From assembly GCA_035298385.1 (NCBI GenBank), contig DATGYC010000073.1, positions 1 to 21,815 on the forward strand: 21,815 bases of DNA. Reading direction: 5' to 3'. This document shows, piece after piece, positions 7,236 to 12,656 of this stretch. Origin of the DNA: DATGYC01 sp035298385. Lineage in GTDB: Bacteria > Bacillota > Sulfobacillia > Symbiobacteriales > Symbiobacteriaceae. Position 1 is the stretch's first letter. Every line of letters starts with the position of its first letter. Both the position numbers and the translations under genes were made by a program. The notes beneath the pieces were generated by a model, which was not told the DNA's origin, searched no databases, and saw only the letters and a list, made by a program, of their open reading frames with translations.

Positions 7236-8254
7236 GACCCGTTCCCCTCTCCATCCTCGGTTGGGGTCGGGGCGCCAACACCCTGCGGCGGATTCTCAAT
7301 GAGCCCCGCCCGCTCCAGCGTCTCGGGCGCCTCCTCTAACAAGATCGGGTAAGCCTCTGCCAGCTTCTCCGGCGTCTCATCCAGGAGGTCCTTCGGCACG
7401 TCCCGATGCTCCGTCCGGACCGAGTAGCCCTGACTGCGGATCCAGTCGCCCAGCTTGATCGCCAGGCAGACAGAGCGGTGCTGCCCACCCGTGCAGCCAA
7501 CGGCGACCGTCAGTTGGCTCTTCCCCTCCGCCACGTACTGCGGCAAGAGGAAGTCGACCAGGGCAGTCAGCCGCTTAAAGAACTGCTGGGTGACGCCCCA
7601 CTTCATCACGTACTCCTGAACGACGGCGGTCTCGCCGGTCAGGGCCTTCAGATCCTCCACGTAATGCGGATTGGGCAGGAAGCGGACATCGAACATCAGG
7701 TCCGCATCCATCACCACGCCGTACTTGAAGCCAAAGGAGACGACGTTGACGTGCAGCCCCTGGCCCTCTTGCTCGTTGGCGAAGAACTCGGCCAGGGCGC
7801 GCCTCAGCCCATTATTGGAGAGCTTTGTCGTGTCAATGAGCTTGTGCGCCCGGCCGCGCAACTCCTGCATCAGCTTGCGCTCCTTCCGGATCCCCTCCAG
7901 AAGGCGCCCCTGCAGGGCGAGTGGGTGGCGGCGACGTGACTCCTTGTAACGCTTGACCAGGGTCTCATCCGCCGCGTCCATGAAGAGGATCTGGTAGGTG
8001 ACGCCCATCTTCTCCAAGTCGGTCAGGGCGTTCAAAATCTGGTTAAAGAAGCGACCGCCGCGCACGTCAATGCCCAGGGCGAGGCGGGTCACCTTGCCGT
8101 CACCGTGGTCGACCAGTTCGGCCAGCTTGGGCATCAGGGCGGGGGGCAGGTTGTCCACGCAGAAGTAGCCCTGGTCCTCCAGGTACTTGATCGCCTGTGT
8201 CTTGCCGGCGCCCGACATTCCGGTCAGAATCACCAACTTCACGGCTTGGAACAC
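7232..8254 (-). CDS. rapZ: RapZ/YvcJ-type nucleotide-binding protein
   Basis: 340 residues from GTG at 8254, which has a strong AGGAGGTGA ribosome site. The N-terminal P-loop is TGMSGAGKTQ (residues 11–20), followed by YFCVDNLPP. The C-terminal domain carries SFGFKYG, DVRFLPNPHY and the signature GCTGGQHRSV. RapZ in E. coli binds GlmZ/GlmY RNA to control glucosamine-6-phosphate synthase; YvcJ of Bacillus hydrolyses nucleotides and affects competence. The protein is longer than the usual 285–300 residues because of a C-terminal tail of roughly 40 residues rich in E, P and G (EEAPETLERAGLIENPPQG and beyond), which looks disordered. First of the overlapping rapZ–yvcK pair; glcK ends 61 bases upstream, probably in the same transcript. 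Confidence 0.95.
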   Translation of the reverse strand: MFQAVKLVILTGMSGAGKTQAIKYLEDQGYFCVDNLPPALMPKLAELVDHGDGKVTRLALGIDVRGGRFFNQILNALTDLEKMGVTYQILFMDAADETLVKRYKESRRRHPLALQGRLLEGIRKERKLMQELRGRAHKLIDTTKLSNNGLRRALAEFFANEQEGQGLHVNVVSFGFKYGVVMDADLMFDVRFLPNPHYVEDLKALTGETAVVQEYVMKWGVTQQFFKRLTALVDFLLPQYVAEGKSQLTVAVGCTGGQHRSVCLAIKLGDWIRSQGYSVRTEHRDVPKDLLDETPEKLAEAYPILLEEAPETLERAGLIENPPQGVGAPTPTEDGEGNGS

Positions 8255-8315
8255 AGAGCATCACCTCCTACGAATACCTCTTGTCGTTCGATTCTGACGC
8301 GGGGTTCTCCTTCCG

Positions 8316-9272
8316 CTAACGAAGGACCAGCGCAGCCGCGCCGATCAGCCCGGCGTCGTTGCCCAGCGTAGCCGGTAGGACCCGGACAAACGCCGCCGGG
8401 TCCGGCAGAGACTTCGTCTTGATCACGGCGCGGAGCGGCTCCAGCAGCAGGTCGCCCGCCGCCGACGCCCCACCGCCGACCACGATCGCCTCCGGGTTCA
8501 GGGCAGAGACCAGGCCGCCCAACACCTTACCCAGGTGGCCGGCCACCGTATTCAGGATCGACTGGGCCACGGCATCACCCTCACGGGCGGCGTAGATCAC
8601 CAGGCGAGCATCAACCTTGCCCATCTCTGCGGCGCGCTTGGCCAGATAGGGCGCCCGTCCCGCATCGATCGCCTCCTGCGCAAACCGCCCAATTGCGGTC
8701 GCTGAGGCGACGGTCTCTAGGCAACCAATCTGGCCGCAACCACAGGTCGGCCCCTCATCCACGGCGGGCATGTGGCCGATCTCTCCGGCCCATCCCTTGG
8801 CGCCGCTGTAGATGCGGCCATTGAGGATCAGGCCGCCGCCAACACCCGTACCGATCGTCACCATGACGACGTGCTGGGCGCCCTTCGCCGCCCCGCACCA
8901 CTGCTCGCCGAGGGCGGCACAGTTCGCATCATTCTCCAGGGTGACCGGGATGCCCAGCTCCTTGCCAAGCAGATCGCAGATGGGGATCTTCCGCCAGCCC
9001 AGGTTCGGGGCCATGACAACCTCACCGTCGGGCACGTTGCAGATCCCCGGCGTGCCGATTCCAGCGCCACCGATCTGCGCCATGGTTAGGCCCGCCTTCG
9101 CGACGGCCTGGCGGGCGCCCTCAGCCATGTTCGCAATGACCGCCGCCACGCCCTTGGCGGCCTCTGTGGGAACCTCTGCCTGGGCGATGATCTTTCCGGC
9201 TCTATCGACAACCCCGGTCTTGACGGAGGTACCGCCAAGGTCAATACCAAGGGCGTACTGCATCTCGTTCAT
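8316..9272 (-). CDS. glcK: ROK-family glucokinase
   Basis: 318 residues, full length. The phosphate-1 motif is GIDLGGTSVKTG (residues 9–20). The catalytic aspartate lies in LENDANCAALGE (D115). GTGVGGGL is the phosphate-2 loop. The ROK zinc site is GH followed by CGCGQIGC (C177, C179, C184). ExGH (EIGH, 164–167) indicates glucose-type substrate binding, so ATP-dependent phosphorylation of glucose in the cytoplasm is the likely role. The ATG at 9272 has AAGGGTG seven bases upstream. A perfect TATAAT sits about 30 bases before the start. Being first in the rapZ–yvcK–whiA unit links sugar entry with these carbon-status regulators. The exact sugar is inferred from family only. Confidence 0.92.
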   Translation of the reverse strand: MNEMQYALGIDLGGTSVKTGVVDRAGKIIAQAEVPTEAAKGVAAVIANMAEGARQAVAKAGLTMAQIGGAGIGTPGICNVPDGEVVMAPNLGWRKIPICDLLGKELGIPVTLENDANCAALGEQWCGAAKGAQHVVMVTIGTGVGGGLILNGRIYSGAKGWAGEIGHMPAVDEGPTCGCGQIGCLETVASATAIGRFAQEAIDAGRAPYLAKRAAEMGKVDARLVIYAAREGDAVAQSILNTVAGHLGKVLGGLVSALNPEAIVVGGGASAAGDLLLEPLRAVIKTKSLPDPAAFVRVLPATLGNDAGLIGAAALVLR

Positions 9273-9303
9273 CGTCGCTCACCCTTCCGTTCAGTTCCCT
9301 CCC

Positions 9304-9309
9304 ATTATA
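9304..9309 (-). promoter_or_regulatory. Minus-strand -10 element for glcK
   Basis: A perfect TATAAT (9309–9304 on the minus strand) lies 32 bases before the glcK ATG. No good -35 is seen; at 16–18 bp spacing the hexamer is only T-rich (TTTTCT-like) and overlaps the preceding terminator tail. The site is almost palindromic (ATTATAAT), so direction rests on context. Confidence 0.5.
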
Positions 9310-9323
9310 ATCGGCCCCCAGCG

Positions 9324-9363
9324 GGAAGAAAATGACGGAAGCCACACCAGCGTGTGGCTTCCG
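9324..9363 (-). terminator. Strong terminator after the ECF sigma operon
   Basis: A perfect 12-bp stem, CGGAAGCCACAC (9336–9347) with GTGTGGCTTCCG (9352–9363), closes a 4-base loop. On the minus strand it is followed by TCATTTTCTT. It sits 8 bases after the stop of the membrane protein at 9372 and isolates that operon from glcK. Confidence 0.88.
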
Positions 9364-9371
9364 CCGTAAGT

Positions 9372-9977
9372 TTAGGCGCTCTTGCGGGAGGAGCGGAGCA
9401 GGTAGAGACCCGCCACGATCGCCGCCGAGCCGAAGACCAGGTAGTGGAACGACCGGGAGAGTGCCGGGTCGAGGAAGCGGAAGATGATCTCGTTCACCAT
9501 CCGGTAGAGACCAAGGATGCCCAGCCCGATCAACCCGTAGGCGATCGTGTCCCGCTTCCGCCACAGGTGCCCAATCTCGACCAGGGGCTGGTCGGTCACA
9601 GGCTGGCCCGCCGCCTGGCGTAGAGCGATCTCCCGAGCGTCAAAGATCGAGAAGAAGATCCAGCCAAAGACGATCAAGGCGACGAAGCCATCATCCATGA
9701 CCGTCGTGACCACGATAACGCTGGCAAGCATACCGAGGAAGATCTGTAGACCGCGCTGGAACATTCCCAGGTAGAGGTGGCCCAGGCCCGGACAGGCCGA
9801 GAGAATGAGCCGGAAGAAGCCGTTCGTCGTCACGGAGGGCCGGGGCTGGTTCTTCATACCACAGGGCATGCAGTAGGTCTGCCCGCCGCTGACGATGGTG
9901 CAATCCGCACAGACCGGGCGCCCGCAACTCTGGCAGACACCGGTCGCTTCCGTGGTCGGGTGAGTGGCGCAGTACAT
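9372..9977 (-). CDS. B-box-type zinc finger membrane protein of unknown function
   Basis: 201 residues. The N-terminus is a B-box/double zinc-binding module: C3, H6, then CQSCGRPVC, C26, and the pair C36 and C39 (YCMPC). A hydrophobic region of about four or five helices follows, starting LILSACPGLGHLYLGMFQRGLQIFLG; that segment recalls the TM2-type turn (PGLGHLYLG). The next helices are SVIVVTTVM, FVALIVFGWIFFSIFDAREI, TIAYGLIGLGILGLY and YLVFGSAAIVAGLYLL. The C-terminus is basic. AAAGGAG lies 9 bases before the ATG. It is third and last in the sigma/anti-sigma operon (33-base gap), so a role in the response of that sigma factor is plausible but not shown. The zinc finger is predicted to face the cytoplasm. 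Confidence 0.8.
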   Translation of the reverse strand: MYCATHPTTEATGVCQSCGRPVCADCTIVSGGQTYCMPCGMKNQPRPSVTTNGFFRLILSACPGLGHLYLGMFQRGLQIFLGMLASVIVVTTVMDDGFVALIVFGWIFFSIFDAREIALRQAAGQPVTDQPLVEIGHLWRKRDTIAYGLIGLGILGLYRMVNEIIFRFLDPALSRSFHYLVFGSAAIVAGLYLLRSSRKSA

Positions 9978-10010
9978 AAGAAGATACTCCTTTCTAGAGC
10001 CGAAACTGAG

Positions 10011-10517
10011 TTAGAAGAGGTTTTGTAGGAGGTTGGTAGCCCACGAGCCGACCTCGAAGAACCGGTCGCCCAACATGGCCAGCCAGAGCTCTCCCTGCAA
10101 GAGCAGGGCGCCGAGCCCATTCGTCGTGGTCTGCCAAAGGAAAACTCTTTGCGCCACCGAAAATACCAGAATAGCAGCGGCTGCCGCATAGGTACCGGAG
10201 ACGGCCGGGTGACGCAGGGCCTTCGCCCACCAACGGACGGGGGCGGAGACAGGGGGCGCCCAGTCAATCTGGTCCACAATCTGATCCGCCCAGCCCTGCG
10301 GCAGGGGCGGCGGTTCGGTCGTCATCAGCCGAACGAGCGCCGGATCGGCCAGCGACTCATCCACAAAGGGTAGGTCGTCATGATCCTGGGCCTCCAGGTA
10401 GGCCGTCCAGCAGGATTCACACGTAGCCAGATGAGCCTCCAGCTCCGCCGCCTGATCGGTCGGGAGCCGGTCTGCCACGAATTCGGGCATCGAGTCGATT
10501 ACCTGCCAACACTGCAT
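10011..10517 (-). CDS. Zinc-finger (ZAS-type) transmembrane anti-sigma factor
   Basis: 168 residues. The N-terminal domain has the ZAS zinc signature: C3, then H29-x3-C33-x2-C36 (HLATCESC), typical of cytoplasmic domains that clamp ECF sigma factors. A proline-rich linker (EPPPLPQG) leads to one membrane helix at about residues 107–127 (TYAAAAAILVFSVAQ region), and an external C-terminal tail of about 40 residues follows. The ATG lies 19 bases inside the end of the sigma gene, with GGGAGGGGGA before it, so production is tied to that of the sigma factor. Divergent in the external domain, so the sensed signal cannot be predicted. Confidence 0.88.
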   Translation of the reverse strand: MQCWQVIDSMPEFVADRLPTDQAAELEAHLATCESCWTAYLEAQDHDDLPFVDESLADPALVRLMTTEPPPLPQGWADQIVDQIDWAPPVSAPVRWWAKALRHPAVSGTYAAAAAILVFSVAQRVFLWQTTTNGLGALLLQGELWLAMLGDRFFEVGSWATNLLQNLF

Positions 10518-11104
10518 GCCAGTTCCCCCTCCCGCTCAGTAAGCGCTTCACGGAGCTGCCGCTTCGCCCGGTAGAGCCGGGTCTCCACCGTCCGGGCGGG
10601 CACGCCCAACCGATCGGCGATCTGCTGATAGCTTAGGTTCTGAAAATGATAGAGCATCACAACTTCTCGGTAGTCCGGACCTAGCGCCATAATCGCTTGG
10701 CGAACGTCCTCTCGCCGCTCTTCCTTGACGGCGGCCTCTTCCGGGGTCGGGCCGTGCGCCCGCAACTCCCGCACTGGGGCTTCCGCTTCACCTGCTGGTG
10801 GCTCCAACGGCACCTGCAGAGGCCGTCGTTTCCGAGCCCGCAGCCAGTCTAGCGCTAGGTTAACCGTCAAGCGGTGTAGCCAAGTTGTAAAGGCCGCGTC
10901 CCCGCGATAGAGGTCCAGAGAGCGGAAGAGCCGAAGAAAGACCTCCTGGGCCAAGTCCTGAGCATCTTGGTCATGGCCGACGATCTGATAGAGCGTACGG
11001 TAGACCCGTCCACTATGCCGATCGACCAAGGTCGCAAACGCACTCCGGTCGCCGTGGCTGGCTGCCCGGGCTAGCACATCATCACGTTCGGTCACGACAG
11101 CCAC
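10499..11104 (-). CDS. ECF-family RNA polymerase sigma factor
   Basis: 201 residues from GTG at 11104. Region 2 is intact (FATLVDRHSGRVYRTLYQIVGHDQDAQDLAQEVFLRLF, then FTTWLHRLTVNLALDWLRARKR). A linker follows, then region 4 with the helix-turn-helix (YREVVMLYHFQNLSYQQIADRLGVPARTVETRLYRAKRQLREAL). The start was chosen because CGGAGG lies 6 bases upstream. The open frame reaches a TTG at 11143, but the likely -10 element (11134–11139) lies inside that stretch. The anti-sigma gene overlaps its 3' end by 19 bases. The resemblance is to the SigW/RpoE-like broad group with a ZAS anti-sigma, so an envelope signal is plausible. Divergent from a CPBP protease gene, which could be a regulon member or a site-1/2-type anti-sigma protease; that is inference. 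Confidence 0.93.
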   Translation of the reverse strand: MAVVTERDDVLARAASHGDRSAFATLVDRHSGRVYRTLYQIVGHDQDAQDLAQEVFLRLFRSLDLYRGDAAFTTWLHRLTVNLALDWLRARKRRPLQVPLEPPAGEAEAPVRELRAHGPTPEEAAVKEERREDVRQAIMALGPDYREVVMLYHFQNLSYQQIADRLGVPARTVETRLYRAKRQLREALTEREGELACSVGR

Positions 11105-11133
11105 ACCAACCCTCCGCGTCTGTTCTATCAACT

Positions 11134-11162
11134 TAGACGCCAAGCTCCGCGCAAACCCTTCA
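11134..11162 (-). promoter_or_regulatory. Candidate autoregulated ECF promoter
   Basis: On the minus strand, TGAAGG (11162–11157), 17 bases, then CGTCTA (11139–11134). The -10 matches the CGTC(T)A form common to ECF promoters; the -35 is a weaker match to TGAAAC/GGAACC. Transcription would start about 20 bases before the GTG at 11104, leaving room for the ribosome site. Confidence 0.5.
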
Positions 11163-11170
11163 CGGTCTTC

Positions 11171-11190
11171 ATCCCAAATGAAGGTGGGAT
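11171..11190. repeat. Inverted repeat overlapping the CPBP gene ribosome site
   Basis: ATCCCA (11171–11176), 8 bases, then TGGGAT (11185–11190). The right arm overlaps the AAGGTGGG ribosome site of the plus-strand gene starting at 11194. It could fold in that mRNA and cover the site, or be an operator in the divergent promoter region. Confidence 0.4.
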
Positions 11191-11193
11191 TTC

Positions 11194-12165
11194 ATGTTAT
11201 CGACTCGCCGCTCTACCCAACCCTTTCAGGCAGGGCTCTTCTTTACGGCCCTGCTCTGGACCTTGGCCCTTGTCACCATGTCCATGGCCGGGATCGAACT
11301 ACCCCTGGTCAAAATGATCGCCCCGCAGGTGATCATCTTCGGCGGGCTAACCGTTGGCTTCCATCTGATCTTTGATCAACACCGGGGCGACGTCTGGGAC
11401 CGGATGCGCCTTCGTTCGCTGAGTCCCCTCATGGCGGTCAAGGTGCTCCTGGTCGGTGCGATCGCCTGGTCCTTCATCCTGTTTACCTCGGACTTCATCC
11501 TCAAGCTCGTTGAACTGGCGGGGGGAACGATGCCCTCGCTCTATAACGACCTGCTCGAGCAGCCCTTTCCCTTGGCGATGCTGGCGGGCGCCATCCTGCC
11601 CGCCATCTTTGAGGAACTCGCCTTTCGCGGCTACCTCTTCGGCCACCTGCGCCCACTGGGCCTCCGCACGGGCATCATCCTGACCGGCCTGCTCTTCGGG
11701 GCGATGCACCTCTCGGTGGTCCGCCTGATCCCGCTCTCCCTGCTGGGCATGATCTTCGCCTCCGCTGTGCAGCGGACCCGCTCGCTCATGGCCAGCATGC
11801 TGATGCATTTCCTGAACAACGGTATCGTGATCGCGCTGACCTACCTGAAGAAGGATCCCACCGCGGCCCTCCCAGCGGCAGCGCCCACGCTCTCATCCGT
11901 TGCGATCTCCTTCGTCCTTGCCCTGGTGCTTGGCGCCTGTATGCTGACTGCCCTCCGCTGGCTCGGGCCCCTGCAGGACCCCGCTGGCGAGGAGGAGTAC
12001 GCCCACTCGCTGGCCGTTGTGGCCGCCGAGGCGGTCGCCGCCGGGGAGGCCCGCCGCTTGAAGCGGCTCAGCGCCAACCTCTTCTTCCTCGGTCTGCTCC
12101 CCGGGCTTCTGCTCTACCTGGTCTTCGCTTACGGAGAGTGGTCGATCGTCTTCCGCCCGCACTAG
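11194..12165 (+). CDS. CPBP-family intramembrane glutamic endopeptidase
   Basis: 323 residues, about eight hydrophobic helices. The three CPBP (Abi) motifs are present: FEELAFRGYLFG (E140, E141, R145), FGAMHLS (H172) and MLMHFLNNG (H205, N209). These are the catalytic glutamates, arginine, histidines and asparagine of the Rce1/MroQ type. The substrate is unknown; members process prenylated proteins, peptides or act in bacteriocin immunity and signalling. A C-terminal addition (residues about 260–300: EEEYAHSLAVVAAEAVAAGEARRLKR) is a charged cytoplasmic-looking helix, followed by one more membrane helix. AAGGTG lies 5–6 bases before the ATG. Divergent from the ECF sigma operon and convergent with the NUDIX gene, overlapping its stop by four bases. 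Confidence 0.88.
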   Translation: MLSTRRSTQPFQAGLFFTALLWTLALVTMSMAGIELPLVKMIAPQVIIFGGLTVGFHLIFDQHRGDVWDRMRLRSLSPLMAVKVLLVGAIAWSFILFTSDFILKLVELAGGTMPSLYNDLLEQPFPLAMLAGAILPAIFEELAFRGYLFGHLRPLGLRTGIILTGLLFGAMHLSVVRLIPLSLLGMIFASAVQRTRSLMASMLMHFLNNGIVIALTYLKKDPTAALPAAAPTLSSVAISFVLALVLGACMLTALRWLGPLQDPAGEEEYAHSLAVVAAEAVAAGEARRLKRLSANLFFLGLLPGLLLYLVFAYGEWSIVFRPH

Positions 12166-12617
12166 GGGAGTCGCTTCACAGCGGCCCCGGCCCCACCGGC
12201 CAGGGCATCGGCGACGATCGGCGCCCAGAGCGCCGGCACCGCCGTCGGCTCGAGCCAGAGCGCCTCGCTGTGCTCATGGGAGAGGCGCAACGGGGCGCCC
12301 TCCGGCAGCGAACAGCGGAAGGCGGCGACGTAGACCGCCGTCCCCGCCCGCAAGTAGAGGCCGCTCAGCCCTTGAATCAGAAGCTCCACGCCCAACTCCT
12401 CCCGGCATTCCCGGCGGAGCGCCTCATCAAGGTGCTCCCGGTGATCCAGCCCGCCACCGGGCAAGAGAAGCCGGTCTGCATAGCGAGAACGCAGCAGGAG
12501 AACCCGCCCCTCGGCATCCTGGATGACCGCCCGGGCGTCTAACTTGCGCGGATTCAGCTTTAAGAAGAGATCATAGGCAACTTGGACGAAGGTAAACCAG
12601 ATCTTACGTAGCTGCAT
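12162..12617 (-). CDS. NUDIX hydrolase
   Basis: 151 residues with a complete Nudix box, G-x5-E-x7-RE-x2-EE-x-G-V (from GGLDHRE through REELGV), preceded by the strand ARAVIQDAEGRVLLLRS. It would hydrolyse a nucleoside diphosphate linked to another moiety. The substrate cannot be read from the box; similarity in length and layout is to small housecleaning or ADP-sugar/dNTP enzymes. ATG at 12617 has GGAG about 10 bases upstream. Only 39 bases separate its start from the divergent phosphotransferase-like gene, so the two promoters must overlap each other or the coding regions. The stop shares the palindrome CTAG with the CPBP gene. In Bacillus a NUDIX gene (yvcI) sits beside rapZ; here it is not in that cluster. 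Confidence 0.9.
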   Translation of the reverse strand: MQLRKIWFTFVQVAYDLFLKLNPRKLDARAVIQDAEGRVLLLRSRYADRLLLPGGGLDHREHLDEALRRECREELGVELLIQGLSGLYLRAGTAVYVAAFRCSLPEGAPLRLSHEHSEALWLEPTAVPALWAPIVADALAGGAGAAVKRLP

Positions 12618-12656
12618 GAAAATATCGCTCCATCTCTGCTAGGGGGCGCTCTGAAT

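Noticed and set aside
11194..12165. Abortive-infection or bacteriocin immunity gene
   Set aside because: The CPBP name 'Abi' is historical. No toxin, bacteriocin or defence gene lies next to it.
12618..12656. Divergent promoters between the NUDIX and RPH-like genes
   Set aside because: Candidate hexamers (TTGGAC/TACGTA and TTGCCT/TAAGAC) lie in coding sequence and match poorly, so I do not call them.
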